Shown: positions 17,326-32,596, counted from the stretch's first letter. The stretch: DNA of 64,000 nucleotides from Corallococcus macrosporus (GCF_017302985.1 NZ_JAFIMU010000017.1:620001-684000); one strand, 5' to 3'. A program made the numbers and translations. The notes: a model not told the origin generated them from the letters alone.

Positions 17326-17997
17326 CTACAGCGTCGTGGTGTACGGGAACCGGAAATGCAGCTGCAGGTACGCCTGCCCCACGTGGAAGATGCCGTCCCC
17401 CAGCGAGTCCGGCAGCCCCAGCCCGCCCAGCTCCTGCGGCACGTAGAAGGTGGACTCCCAGCCCACGCTGACCAGGAAGCTCTTCGCCAGTTGGAACTCC
17501 AGGTCCGCGCCCAGGCTCGCCCCGGGCCGCAGGAAGTGCGTGTCCGGCAGCGTGTCGGAGAAGATGTACGCGTACGTCAACACCAGCCCCACGCCCAGCT
17601 TGAAGCGCACCGGGCTGGACGACAGCGGCAGCCCCAGGCCCAGCGGCTTGAATGTCACGCCGTACATCCCCGTGTCGCGGTACTTCGGCGAGATGATGAA
17701 CGAGTCCGGGATGAAGATGGACGGCGAGATGCGAATCTCATCCATCTGCTTCGCCTGCTTGCGGTAGCGCGCGGGGATGGCGCGCTGGTTCTTGCGCAGC
17801 CACTCCCTGTCCAGCACCGCGTCCACCGACAGCTTCAGCCCCGTGTGCAGGAGCTGGTCGTCCGCGATGGGGCCGGAGAACACGAACACCGCCGGCCCCA
17901 CGCCCACGTCCACCGGCACCGTGACCCTCTGGGCCGCCGGGACGACGGCGGGCCACAACGACAGCGCGAGCAGCAGCGGGAGCAGGGTGGGCCTCAA
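17326..17997 (-). CDS. Exported outer-membrane-like protein, uncharacterised
   Basis: 223 residues from a TTG start at 17997, which yields a clean signal peptide (RPTLLPLLLALSLWPAVVPAAQ). The same frame could also begin at ATG 18075 with a less typical leader. The mature protein has barrel-like segments: VGVGPAVFVFSG, RFKLGVGLVLTYAYIFS, SLGADLEFQLAKSFLVSVGW, QAYLQLHFRFPYTTTL. No family name recognised. It is divergent from the DUF481-like gene at 18167. Confidence 0.7.
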   Translation of the reverse strand: MRPTLLPLLLALSLWPAVVPAAQRVTVPVDVGVGPAVFVFSGPIADDQLLHTGLKLSVDAVLDREWLRKNQRAIPARYRKQAKQMDEIRISPSIFIPDSFIISPKYRDTGMYGVTFKPLGLGLPLSSSPVRFKLGVGLVLTYAYIFSDTLPDTHFLRPGASLGADLEFQLAKSFLVSVGWESTFYVPQELGGLGLPDSLGDGIFHVGQAYLQLHFRFPYTTTL

Positions 17998-18166
17998 GGG
18001 CGGGTCCTCACGTACCGGGTCCGGAGAGGACCCACATGCCAAGCCTAGAAGGTCAGGACGCTCCCTGTCCCGCATGCGCTATGAAGTTCGCGCCGGAAAG
18101 GGAGCCGGCCCTTTCACGCTCCCTTGCAGGTCCGCTGCCGCACCTGCCTCACCCCAAGGAACTCAG

Positions 18167-19234
18167 ATGGTCCCCGTTGCGCTGCTGCTCGCCTCGTCGC
18201 TGCAATCCCAGACGCCGGCGCCCGCCCCGCGTCCCGCCGCTCCTCCGCCTCCGGCCGCCGTGCGCGCGCCCGCGCCGCCCGCGCCGCCCGCCCTCCCCGC
18301 GGACGCCCCCGCCGCCGAGCGCGCCGCCGCCGCGGCTGAGCGCGCCGCCATCGCCGCGGAGCGCGCCGCCGAGGCCAGCGCCCGGCTCGCGGAGGCCATC
18401 GAGCGCCTGTCCGAAGTGACCACGCGCGGGCCCATTGCCCCGCCGCCGCCGCCCGCCGCGCCCGCCCCCGAGGCCGCGGCCGCCGCGGCAGCCCCCGAGA
18501 AGAAGCCCAGCGTCTGGGACGTCAGCGTGGGCCTGAGCCTCATCTCCCTCACCGGCAACGCGTCCACGCTGACCGTGAGCGGCCTGGCCAGCGCGCTGCG
18601 CAAGACGGACAAGTGGATCTACTCCGTGAAGGCCTTCGGCGCGTACGGCCGCAGCCGCCCGCCCCAGGTGGAAGGGGAGGTGGAGTCCCTGTCCCAGGTG
18701 GTGGCCCTCAACGCGGGCGTCGAGCTGCGCGGGGACCGCCGCTTCACGCAGGAGATCAGCGGCTACCTGCTGGCCGGCGTGGACACGGACCACATCAAGA
18801 GCGTGGAGGCGCGGCCCTACGGTGAAGCCGGTGCCAGCATCTTCTGGTTCGACACCAAGCGGGATGAGAAGGCCAGCGTGCGCGAGACCGTCCTGCGCAC
18901 CGACTTCGCCTTCCGCTACGCCCGCGAGACGCGCTTCCAGTACTACCCGGAGCGCGTGGACCTGCCGGACGTGGACCTGGGCGGTCCGCGCTTCGGCGCC
19001 CTGTTCCGCTACGGCGTCTCCAAGGACATCACCTTCCAGGAAGAGGCGGAGATCCTGGTCAGCGTCATCAGCGACTCGCGCATCCTCTTCAGCAGCCAGA
19101 CGCAGGTGATGGCCAACCTCACCGACGCGCTGGCCCTGGGCGTGGGCTTCCTCGTGAAGTCCGACAGCGCCCCGCCCCCGGGCAAGGTGTCCACCGACAC
19201 GGCGCTCTCCTTCAACCTGACCGTCGCCCTGTAG
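18167..19234 (+). CDS. DUF481-like outer membrane protein with an Ala/Glu coiled-coil insert
   Basis: 355 residues. A short signal peptide (VPVALLLASSLQSQ) is followed by Pro/Ala-rich sequence and a coiled coil made of repeated AAERAA heptad-like units (about residues 45-85). From about residue 110 (SVWDVSVGLSLISLTGNAST) comes a DUF481-type barrel: LSLISLTGNASTLTVSGLAS, WIYSVKAFGAYGRS, VVALNAGVELRGDRRF, YLLAGVDTDHIKSVEARPYGEAG. DUF481 members include YdiY-like proteins. AAGGA at 18155-18159 is the ribosome site supporting ATG 18167. Confidence 0.8.
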   Translation: MVPVALLLASSLQSQTPAPAPRPAAPPPPAAVRAPAPPAPPALPADAPAAERAAAAAERAAIAAERAAEASARLAEAIERLSEVTTRGPIAPPPPPAAPAPEAAAAAAAPEKKPSVWDVSVGLSLISLTGNASTLTVSGLASALRKTDKWIYSVKAFGAYGRSRPPQVEGEVESLSQVVALNAGVELRGDRRFTQEISGYLLAGVDTDHIKSVEARPYGEAGASIFWFDTKRDEKASVRETVLRTDFAFRYARETRFQYYPERVDLPDVDLGGPRFGALFRYGVSKDITFQEEAEILVSVISDSRILFSSQTQVMANLTDALALGVGFLVKSDSAPPPGKVSTDTALSFNLTVAL

Positions 19235-19268
19235 TCCCCCGCGCGGCAAGCAGGTCCGCCAAAAGCGA

Positions 19269-19300
19269 CGCGGCGCCAGGGAAGAATCCCGGGCGCCGCG
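19269..19300. terminator. Hairpin between convergent genes
   Basis: Arms CGCGGCGCC (19269-19277) and GGCGCCGCG (19292-19300) enclose an inner GGG/CCC pairing. It sits between the converging DUF481-like gene and the cytochrome oxidase operon and could serve both directions. There is no clear T run. Confidence 0.55.
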
Positions 19301-19330
19301 TTCATGCTTCAGGAGACTGGGGAAGCGGGG

Positions 19331-19771
19331 CTACTCGTGCGTCTCGTGGCCCTGCTTCTCGATCTGCTGGTGGCCGCCGTGACGGCCTTCCGTCGGGTTC
19401 GCGCCGATGTCCACCGCCTGCAGGTCGCTGTACTGCGACCCCGGCGGGTTGGCCAGGCGGAAGCGGGTGCCCAGGTCCATCAGCGAGAATCCGATGAGCA
19501 GGACCACGAAGAGGATGGACACGCCGAACACCAGGCGGTTGGCGCCCTGGTGCTCCGACAGGTGCATGAAGTACAGCGCCACCAGCGTGCCCTTGACGCT
19601 GGCGATGACGAGCGCCAGCAGCAGGCCGAAGCTGGGCAGGTGCATGCGGCCGGTGAAGACCGTGACAAGCGTCAGCACCAGCAGGGCAATCCAGATGACC
19701 ACGTAGCGCCCGGCGCCGTGGTGCTCCTGCATGTTGTGCTCTTCCTGACGCGATTCGTTGGCGATGGCCAT
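19331..19771 (-). CDS. ctaF: Cytochrome c oxidase subunit IV (caa3 type)
   Basis: 146 residues with three membrane segments (YVVIWIALLVLTLVTVFT, LLLALVIASVKGTLVALYFMHL, LVFGVSILFVVLLIGFSLMDLG). The SVKGTLVALYFMHLSEH stretch is diagnostic for the small subunit IV of heme-copper oxidases. The His-rich C-terminal tail (GRHGGHQQIEKQGHETHE) is unusual and might bind metal. It is the last gene of the act-cta operon, 10 bases after subunit III. ATG 19771 gives the family-typical N-terminus; nothing earlier in frame is conserved. Confidence 0.87.
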   Translation of the reverse strand: MAIANESRQEEHNMQEHHGAGRYVVIWIALLVLTLVTVFTGRMHLPSFGLLLALVIASVKGTLVALYFMHLSEHQGANRLVFGVSILFVVLLIGFSLMDLGTRFRLANPPGSQYSDLQAVDIGANPTEGRHGGHQQIEKQGHETHE

Positions 19772-19781
19772 GTCGTAACCC

Positions 19782-20436
19782 TCAGACCAGGTACAGCATC
19801 GGGAAGAGGAAGATCCACACCAGGTCGACGAGGTGCCAGTACATGGAGCCCAGCTCGACCTGCGTGTAGTTGTTCGCGCTGAAGTCCCCGACGCGGTACG
19901 CACGCACCGTGGCGAACGCGAGCACCGTCATACCGATGACGACGTGCAGCGCGTGCAGCGCGGTGGAGGCGAAGTACACCGTGAAGTACAGCGGCGCGCC
20001 CGGCAGTTGGATGCCTTCGTAGAAGTAGTAGCGGCCCGGCAGCGTCCCGATGTGGAACTTGTGCTTGTACTCGAAGAACTTGATGACGAGGAAGCCCATC
20101 GCCATCAGGAGGGTGAGCACGTTCATGTGCCCCACCATCTTGTTCTTCCCCTCCTTGGCGTAGTGCACCGCCATGGCGGCGGTGAACGAGGAGGTGATGA
20201 GCACCACCGTGTTGATGGTGCCCATCGTCAGGTCCAGGCTGCGGCTGGAGGCCGCCCACGCTTCCGGGAACAGGAAGCGGTAGGCCGCGTAGCACGCGAA
20301 CAGACCCGCGAAGAGCAGGATTTCCGTGGCGAGGAACAGCCACATGCCCAGCCGCGCCGCGTGCTTCTGGACCTCCAGCGACGCGAAGTGGGCAGCCAGC
20401 TTGGGACCGGGCACCGAGCCCGGCGTCACGTGCGCG

Positions 20437-20444
<8 letters not shown>
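19782..20444 (-). CDS. ctaE: Cytochrome c oxidase subunit III
   Basis: 220 residues with five membrane helices, the short form found in caa3 and related oxidases. Signature segments are KHAARLGMWLFLATEILLFAGLFACYAAYR, GTINTVVLITSSFTAAMAVHYA, YFTVYFASTALHALHVVIGM and YWHLVDLVWIFLFPMLYLV. It assembles with subunits I and II in the inner membrane. The start overlaps the end of ctaD by 8 bases. Confidence 0.95.
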
Positions 20445-22099
<1,655 letters not shown>

Positions 22100-22116
<17 letters not shown>

Positions 22117-23146
22117 AGGCGGGGCCCTCGGAAGCGGTCTCGCGCACGTTCGCGGTGCGCAGCGTCTTGATGTACTCGACGATGGCGGCCGACTCGGGGC
22201 CCTGCAGCTTGCCCTGGTAGGTCGGCATCACGTTCTGGTAGCCGGCGACGATGTGCGCGCCCGGGTCCATCATCGACTGGGTGATGTAGGCTTCATCCAC
22301 GCGGATGTTCTGGCCGTCCTCGAGCTTCTCGTTGCGCTCGTAGAGGCCCAGGAAGGTGGGGCCGATGTGCTTCGAGCCGTCCACCGAGTGGCACTTGAGG
22401 CAGCCCTGCGTGCCCACCAGCTTCTGGCCCTGCTCGGCCATGCGGGCGACGGGCGGCACGAGCGACGTGTCCGCCAGCGCGTCCTGCCGGTCCTGCAGGC
22501 GGCCACGCTGCTGCTCCTTCAGCCAGTTCTCGTAGTCCTCCGGCGAGAGCACGACGACCTCCGCCAGCATCTTCGAGTGCGACAGGCCGCAGTACTCGGT
22601 GCAGAGCACCTGGTACGTGCCGGGCTTCGTCGCCTCGAACCAGGCCTGCGTGTAGCGGCCCGGCAGCGCGTCCATCTTGATGCGGAAGGACGGGACGTAG
22701 AAGGAGTGGATGACGTCGCGGGACGTGATGAGCAGGCGCACCGGGCGGTTGGCCGGCACGTGCAGCACGTTCACGCCGTTGGGGCCCTCCGGGTAGGAGA
22801 ACTTCCACATCCACTGCTTGCCCATGACGTAGACATCCATCGAGTCCTTGGGCGGAGTGGTGTACCAGGTGAAGTCCCGGAACCCGATGGCGAACCACGC
22901 CAGGAAGAACACCAGCGGGACGGACACGAAGAGGAACTCCGTCTTCAGGTCCGGCACCACGTATTCGGTGTGCTGGTGGGACTCCCGCCGGCGGTAGCGG
23001 AAGAACATGAAGAGCGCCGCGAGGCCGACGCCCGCGGACATCACCATCGTCGTGCCGACGACGAAGTAGTGCAGGAAGTCGACCCGTTCCGCGAACGTGG
23101 ACGCGCGCTCCGGGAGGAACAGGAATTGGTTGGCCAGGTCGCTCAT
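22100..23146 (-). CDS. ctaC: Cytochrome c oxidase subunit II fused to cytochrome c (caa3)
   Basis: 348 residues. Two membrane helices (LHYFVVGTTMVMSAGVGLAALFMFF and FLFVSVPLVFFLAWFAIGF) precede a periplasmic cupredoxin domain with the CuA ligands: DVIHSFYVPSF (His) and CTEYCGLSHSKM (two Cys, His, Met). After a linker of about 50 residues a c-type cytochrome domain contains CLKCH and a distal VMPTYQG methionine. It receives electrons directly from alternative complex III in such systems. Its start overlaps the stop of the SCO gene as ATGA. Confidence 0.96.
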
Positions 23147-24018
23147 GTAGTCGCGCCTTTCTTCAGCTCGCGCCTCCAGAAATAGATCAGCATCGTGGCC
23201 AGGGCGCCGAAGACAGCCAGGGAGCCCAGGCGGATGAACCCGAAGATGTAGAAACCGTACCGCCGCGTGGCGGTGTCATACTTGAAACAGGACATGACGA
23301 TGCGATCGACGCTCGTCCCGACCCGACCGCCCGCTGCTTCCAGCAGCGAAAGCTTCACGTCCTTGCGGTCGAACGACGTGCCGTAGAGGTAGCGGGAGAT
23401 GCTCCCCTCCGGCGTGAGCACGGTGACCACCGCGGGGTGGGCGTACTGCTTCGTGCTCGGCTCATACGTGTACTTGAAGCCCACGGCATCGGCGAGCTTG
23501 TGGATGTTCTCGTCGGTGCCGGTGAGGAAGTGCCAGGGGGCCGTCTGCGGCAGGCCCATGGACTGGAGGTACTTGCGCCTGCGCTCGTGGCTCTGCGCCG
23601 GGGTGTCCTTGGGGTCGATGCTGACGGTGACCGCCTCGTAGTCCTTGCCCAGCTCCAGGCCCAGCTCGCGCATCACGCGGACCTGCTCGTTGATGACGAG
23701 GTTACAGAGCATGGGGCACTCGTAATAGACGAGCGTGAGCAGGGTGGGGCGCGTCTTCGACAGCAGCGTGCCCAGCCGCACTTCTTCCCCGGAGTCGTCC
23801 TGGAAGCGGGTCTCCAGGGGAAGCGGCTCCCCCAGGTGCTCCACCACGTCCACGCCCGTCACGGGCGGGGGCAGGTCGGAGTCCGCCTCCACGATGGCAC
23901 GGGGCGTCTTGCCGCCACCCGGCAGGGCGAACGCGGGCGTGGTGCTGACGAGCACCAGCGCGAGCGCCGCGAGGAGCCCGGCGGCGCGGGCGGAGGAGGG
24001 CGGAAGAAGGGACGGCAT
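23143..24018 (-). CDS. SCO1/SenC-family copper chaperone for the oxidase
   Basis: 291 residues. A signal peptide (LLAALALVLVSTTPAFA) leads to a thioredoxin-like domain with YYECPMLCNLV, the CxxxC copper motif, and the later WHFLTGTDENIHKLADAVGF segment typical of SCO. There is a C-terminal membrane helix (GFIRLGSLAVFGALATMLIYFW), so the domain is anchored from that end. It delivers copper to the CuA site of subunit II (family knowledge). Placement directly before ctaC, with an ATGA overlap, fits. Confidence 0.92.
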   Translation of the reverse strand: MPSLLPPSSARAAGLLAALALVLVSTTPAFALPGGGKTPRAIVEADSDLPPPVTGVDVVEHLGEPLPLETRFQDDSGEEVRLGTLLSKTRPTLLTLVYYECPMLCNLVINEQVRVMRELGLELGKDYEAVTVSIDPKDTPAQSHERRRKYLQSMGLPQTAPWHFLTGTDENIHKLADAVGFKYTYEPSTKQYAHPAVVTVLTPEGSISRYLYGTSFDRKDVKLSLLEAAGGRVGTSVDRIVMSCFKYDTATRRYGFYIFGFIRLGSLAVFGALATMLIYFWRRELKKGATT

Positions 24019-24058
24019 GGCGGGGGACGGCTCGGGGGTAGGAGGAGCGGGTGGGAGC

Positions 24059-24544
24059 CTACTTCTTCGGGGCCGGGGCCGGGGGCGCCGTGTGGGGCGC
24101 GGGGGCCGGGGCCTGGGGCTGCACGGGGGCCGGGGCCGGCTCGCGGGCCTTCTGGGTCTCGGTCGTGATGACCTGGTCCATGGCCTGCTCCAGCGGCTTG
24201 TGGGCGGCGACGCCCGGCTGGTCGCCCCAGCCGTTCTTCAGCGCCTGGTGCTGCCCGCCAAGCTTCTCCGTCGCGCGCCAGTCCTGTTCGAACAGGCGCT
24301 GGTTCACGATGCCGACCTCGTACTGGCCCACCGCGGCCGGACGGGGCGGAGGACCGTTGGGCTGGGCCTCCTCCATGGTGACGACCTGGATGCGCCAGGC
24401 CCACACCGCGCCCACGAGGAAGAGGACCATGGCGCCCACACCGACGCCGATGATCTTCCCCATGACGAGGTGGTCTTCCTCGGCCGCCACGCCATGCGCG
24501 CCGACGATGACCCGCGATTCGACTTCGGACTGGGTCTTCTTCAT
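24059..24544 (-). CDS. Small single-pass membrane protein of the act-cta operon, family unclear
   Basis: 161 residues. A cytoplasmic start is followed by one membrane helix (MGKIIGVGVGAMVLFLVGAVWAW, about 28-50). Then come a soluble segment with VGIVNQRLFEQDWRATEKLGGQHQALKNGWG and a Pro/Ala tail ending APAPHTAPPAPAPKK. The region NQRLFEQDWRA...LKNGWGDQPG is the most constrained-looking part. It is ATGA-coupled to actF. In some alternative complex III operons a small membrane subunit (ActG) occupies this place; equivalence is only positional inference. Confidence 0.7.
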   Translation of the reverse strand: MKKTQSEVESRVIVGAHGVAAEEDHLVMGKIIGVGVGAMVLFLVGAVWAWRIQVVTMEEAQPNGPPPRPAAVGQYEVGIVNQRLFEQDWRATEKLGGQHQALKNGWGDQPGVAAHKPLEQAMDQVITTETQKAREPAPAPVQPQAPAPAPHTAPPAPAPKK

Positions 24545-25740
24545 GGCTGCACGTACCTCAGGGACTCCGCGATGTAGGGGTCCTTCACCGGGAAGGTGTA
24601 CCGGCCGCGCGCCCGGAACAGGGCGTAGCCCACCGCGACTCCGCCCACGCCCACGAAGGCCGTGAGAATCGTCCAGTGGAAGGTCGGACCGGCCTCACCG
24701 GAGAACGCCGGCCAGATGAGCCAATACAGGTCCACGGCGTGCATGAGAAGCAGGTAGGTGGCGGCCACCGCCAGGGTTCCGGGCTTCTCCTTCAGCTTGC
24801 GTGACAGCAGCGTGAAGAACGGCAGCACGAAGTGGCCGAAGAAGATGACGTAGGAGACGCCGCGCCACGGGCCGTACATGCGCAGGCCGTACCAGGGGGC
24901 CTCTTCCGGGATGTTGGCGATCCACACCAGCAGGAACTGGGAGAAGCCGATGTAGGCCCAGAACGCCGTGAAGGCGAAGATGAGCTTGCCCAGGTTGTGG
25001 TAGTGCGGCGTCTTCACCAGGCTGCCGTACAGGTCCTTGCCCTGGGCGCGCACCGTGGCCAGCGCCAGGACGCAGAAGGCGGCCAGGAAGCTGCCGGCGA
25101 AGTAGTAGGCGCCGAAGATGGTGGACTGCCACAGCGGCGTGAGGCTCATCAGCCAGTCAAAGGCGGCGAAGGTGATGGTCAGCGCCAGGAAGGGCAGGGC
25201 GCCCGGGGAGAAGCGGCGCTGCTTGACGGTGAGCTCCAGCGCGCCGGACTCGTCCTGCTGGGTGCTCCAGGCGTACAGCCGGTGGGAGACGAAGATCCAC
25301 ACCGCGAAGTAGATGACCTGGCGGACGGCGAAGAAGGTGCCGTTCAGGTAGCCGTGCTTCTTGTGCGCCAGGTGCTCCACCTCGATGCCGTGGATGTGGG
25401 CGGCCAGCGGCGAGCCATCCACCCAGGGGTAGAGGTACTTCATCATCGGGATGAGGGCGAGGATGAGCACCGCGAAGACGGGGACCGCGATGGACATCGT
25501 CTCCATGGCGCGGCGCAGGACGATGGGCCACTTCGCCTTGGCCGTGTGGAAGATGGCCAGCATGATGAGGGCGGCCACGCTGATGCCGACCCAGTAGGTG
25601 AAGCCCAAGAGGAAGCTGAAGCTGGTCGCCTCGGGGTTCATGAAGAAGCCCACGGCGGTGAGCACGAGGCCCACCACGCCCAGGCCGAACGCGGGCACCA
25701 TCAGCTTGGGCGTGCCGGTGTAGCGCTCCATGGCAATCAT
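24541..25740 (-). CDS. actF: Alternative complex III subunit ActF
   Basis: 399 residues, about ten membrane helices, NrfD-like fold. Diagnostic parts are FSFLLGFTYWVGISVAALIMLAIFHTAKAKWPIVLRRAMETMS and the FTAFWAYIGFSQFLLVWIANIPEE helix. ActF pairs with ActC in the membrane and takes part in quinol oxidation or proton movement (family knowledge). It is ATGA-coupled to both actE upstream and the small membrane protein downstream. Confidence 0.93.
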   Translation of the reverse strand: MIAMERYTGTPKLMVPAFGLGVVGLVLTAVGFFMNPEATSFSFLLGFTYWVGISVAALIMLAIFHTAKAKWPIVLRRAMETMSIAVPVFAVLILALIPMMKYLYPWVDGSPLAAHIHGIEVEHLAHKKHGYLNGTFFAVRQVIYFAVWIFVSHRLYAWSTQQDESGALELTVKQRRFSPGALPFLALTITFAAFDWLMSLTPLWQSTIFGAYYFAGSFLAAFCVLALATVRAQGKDLYGSLVKTPHYHNLGKLIFAFTAFWAYIGFSQFLLVWIANIPEEAPWYGLRMYGPWRGVSYVIFFGHFVLPFFTLLSRKLKEKPGTLAVAATYLLLMHAVDLYWLIWPAFSGEAGPTFHWTILTAFVGVGGVAVGYALFRARGRYTFPVKDPYIAESLRYVQP

Positions 25741-26297
25741 CGGTTCTCCTGCGGAACGGGCTGCGTCCCGGCGGTGCTCCGGGCGGCCTGCAGCGCGCGC
25801 ACATAGGCGACGACGGCCCAGCGCTCACGCGTGTCGAGCTCACCCGAGAAGGACGGCATGATGCCGTAGCCTTCGTTGATGGCGGTGTAGAAGTGGCCGG
25901 CCGGCTTGTCCGCGAGCTCCAGCAGGGACGGCGGCAGGCGCAGCGCCATGTTCTCCGCGACGACGCTGTTGCCGTCGCCGAGCACGCCATGACACTGCGA
26001 GCAGACGATGTTGTACTTCTTCTGGCCCAGGGCCAGCAGCTGCTTGTCCACCGGCAGCGGGATGGCGTTCACGGCGACGCCGTTGGCGCGGCCCGTGGAG
26101 ATGCCCGGGTTGCCCACCGGCCGCTCGCGCGGGACGGTGCCGACGGGGGGCACGCGCATGGCGCGGCCGTCCGGCCAGAACTCGGACGTCTCGTAGTACT
26201 CGTACTTGGCCTGGGTCTCCATGCGCTGGAGGAACTCGGAGCTGACGTTGCAGCCCGTGAGCGCTACGAGCCCGGCGGCGGGGATGAGCCACCTCAT
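25737..26297 (-). CDS. actE: Alternative complex III subunit ActE, mono-heme cytochrome c lipoprotein
   Basis: 186 residues. MRWLIPAAGLVALTGCN is a lipoprotein signal with lipobox LTGC. The mature protein carries one c-heme site, CSQCHGVLGDGNS, with a probable distal Met in YGIMPSFSG. It shuttles electrons from the ActA/ActB side to the oxidase (family knowledge). ATG 26297 overlaps the stop of actD as ATGA. Confidence 0.93.
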   Translation of the reverse strand: MRWLIPAAGLVALTGCNVSSEFLQRMETQAKYEYYETSEFWPDGRAMRVPPVGTVPRERPVGNPGISTGRANGVAVNAIPLPVDKQLLALGQKKYNIVCSQCHGVLGDGNSVVAENMALRLPPSLLELADKPAGHFYTAINEGYGIMPSFSGELDTRERWAVVAYVRALQAARSTAGTQPVPQENR

Positions 26298-26839
26298 TCG
26301 TTCTCTCCCGAGACCATGGTCACGTGGGTCGCGCCCAGGGCCGTCAGCTGGTTCTTGACGTCCGCGGCGTCCGTTCCCGTGGGGTGCGGGATGCTCAGCC
26401 AGTAGCCGTGCGTGGACGCGCTGCGGAACTCTTCCGACTCGAAGGCCGGGTGGTAGGGCTGCGGCAGCTTGCTGAGGCCCAACAGGCCAAAGAAGATGCC
26501 GAACGCGGCGAACAGCACGCTCAATTCGAACGTGATGGGCACCCAGGCCGGGAGGCTCAGGAGCGGACGACCGCCGACGTTGAGCGGATAGTCGATGGTG
26601 TTCATCCACGTCTGCATCGTGAGGGCGGTCACCATGCCGGTGAGGCCGCCGCCCAGGGCGATGAAGGGCATGCGGGAGGGCGGCAGACCCAGCGCCTCCG
26701 ACCCGCCGTGGAGCGGGTAGGGGGAGTAGGTGTCCATGCCCTGGAAGCCCTTCTCGCGCATCTGCTGCGTCGCGGAGACGAGGGCTTCCGGCGTGGCGAA
26801 CTCGGCCAACACCCAGGAATCAAGGACCTTGGCTTCCAT
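26294..26839 (-). CDS. actD: Alternative complex III subunit ActD (DUF3341)
   Basis: 181 residues. An N-terminal soluble ferredoxin-like segment (VLAEFATPEALVSATQQMREKGFQGMDTYSPYPLHG) is followed by two helices (MPFIALGGGLTGMVTALTMQTWM and PITFELSVLFAAFGIFFGLLGL). This is the DUF3341/ActD layout. It is a structural subunit of the complex. It is ATGA-coupled to actE and starts 4 bases after actC. Confidence 0.94.
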   Translation of the reverse strand: MEAKVLDSWVLAEFATPEALVSATQQMREKGFQGMDTYSPYPLHGGSEALGLPPSRMPFIALGGGLTGMVTALTMQTWMNTIDYPLNVGGRPLLSLPAWVPITFELSVLFAAFGIFFGLLGLSKLPQPYHPAFESEEFRSASTHGYWLSIPHPTGTDAADVKNQLTALGATHVTMVSGENE

Positions 26840-26843
26840 GATG

Positions 26844-28283
<1,440 letters not shown>

Positions 28284-28288
28284 GACGG

Positions 28289-31500
<3,212 letters not shown>

Positions 31501-31504
<4 letters not shown>

Positions 31505-32163
31505 CGGTGGCATGTGGAGCAGCTCGTGCGCGAGTGAACGTCGTATTCCTTGGAGAGCTTCTCAGCGAGGGCCGAGGCCTCCGCCTTCTCCGTCGGGGGC
31601 GCCCAGGTCATGCTGGTGATGAACTCCTGGGGGCGGAGGTTGGGGCCGGGGTTGCGGTGGCAGTCCAGGCACCAGCTCATCGTCAGCGGGGCGGCCTGCT
31701 CGATGGCGCCCATCTGGTCCACGCGGCCGTGGCAGGTGGCGCAGCCGACGCCCTTGCCCACGTGGATGGAGTGGTTGAAGTAGACGAAGTCCGGCAGGTT
31801 GTGGACGCGGACCCAGGGGATGGGCTGGTCAGCGAAGAACGCCTTGCGGACCTCGGTGAGGTACGGGCTCTTGTTCCACACCTGCGCGTGGCAGGACATG
31901 CACACGGTGGTGGAGGGGATGCCCGCCGACGGGGACTTCTCCACCGTCCAGTGGCAGTAGCGACAGTCAATCTGTTCGTCGCCGGCGTGGTGCCGGTGGT
32001 CGAACTCGATGGGCTGTTCCACCGGGCGGGCCTGATTGGTCACGAGCGGCGAGCGCACGTAGGCCAGGAGGCCGCCGATGGCGATGGCGGGCACGGCGAG
32101 GAGCATCGCGGCCGACAGGCGCGACACCGTATTCGTCCAGCGTGGGAAGAGAGGGCCGCTCAT
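31501..32163 (-). CDS. actA: Alternative complex III subunit ActA, pentaheme cytochrome c
   Basis: 220 residues. One N-terminal membrane helix (SAAMLLAVPAIAIGGLLAYV) anchors a periplasmic domain with exactly five CxxCH sites: CRYCH, CMSCH, CATCH, CLDCH and CSTCH, the ActA count. It takes electrons from ActB and hands them toward ActE and the caa3 oxidase. It is the first gene of the twelve-gene operon. The leader hairpin and candidate promoter lie upstream. Confidence 0.95.
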
Positions 32164-32252
32164 ACCAGGACCAGGGGCAAGGGGACTGAAGGCGACATGA
32201 AAGCAGGGGTGGACGCGGGGAAACCGTTCGGCGCGGAAGTCAGCGGGGCCGT

Positions 32253-32272
32253 CCCGGTCCCGGTGGACCGGG
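32253..32272 (-). promoter_or_regulatory. Leader hairpin upstream of actA
   Basis: Perfect inverted repeat: CCCGGTCC, loop CGGT, GGACCGGG. If transcription starts upstream as proposed, this stem lies in the 5' untranslated leader about 90 bases before the actA start. There is no T run, so it is more likely a stability or translation element than a terminator. Confidence 0.5.
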
Positions 32273-32384
32273 CGGGCGGTGGCTCCTGGCGCTCAGACGG
32301 CAAGGCAGTCACGTCCAACGAACCTCTAGGATGGTGCCGTGGGCGCGGGTCCCTCATGAACTTCCCGACCCAATGCGGCGCGGG

Positions 32385-32413
32385 ACCATCATTCATGAGC
32401 ACGGCAGTGTCAA
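32385..32413 (-). promoter_or_regulatory. Candidate promoter of the act-cta operon
   Basis: A perfect TTGACA (minus strand, 32413-32408) with 17 bases to GATGGT (3/6 match). It predicts a leader of roughly 215 bases before actA. Only the -35 match is convincing. Confidence 0.35.
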
Positions 32414-32486
32414 CCATTCTGTGGGGAGTGGGAATAAGGAGCGCTTAGCATCTTCCGGGGCGGTTGCGACAAGTTGCCCGCGCGGG

Positions 32487-32558
32487 GGGATGAATCCCGC
32501 TTCTGGCGATCGGAAGGGAGCTTTGCGCGAGGGGTCTCCTCCCTCTGGGATCAATCCC
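32487..32558. promoter_or_regulatory. Two matching 12-bp palindromes upstream of the act-cta operon
   Basis: GGGATGAATCCC (32487-32498) and GGGATCAATCCC (32547-32558) start exactly 60 bases apart. The bases after each are also alike (CGCTTCTGGCG and TTTCAGGCG). They lie 75-145 bases upstream of the candidate -35, in the position of activator or enhancer sites. The rest of the 32164-32611 gap has no gene I can support. Confidence 0.5.
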
Positions 32559-32566
32559 TTTCAGGC

Positions 32567-32596
32567 GGCGCGCTACAGGGTGCGACGGTGCGCGCC
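32567..32596 (-). terminator. Hairpin after the HNH gene
   Basis: Arms GGCGCGC (32567-32573) and GCGCGCC (32590-32596), loop 16 bases, starting 15 bases past the stop of the HNH gene. No T run follows, so it is only a weak terminator candidate. It would end the DNA-repair operon before the act operon begins. Confidence 0.4.

Noticed and set aside
32160-32417. An 85-residue frame ahead of actA
   Set aside because: It has no conserved feature, overlaps the candidate promoter and leader hairpin, and ends right at the actA start, as a chance upstream frame would.
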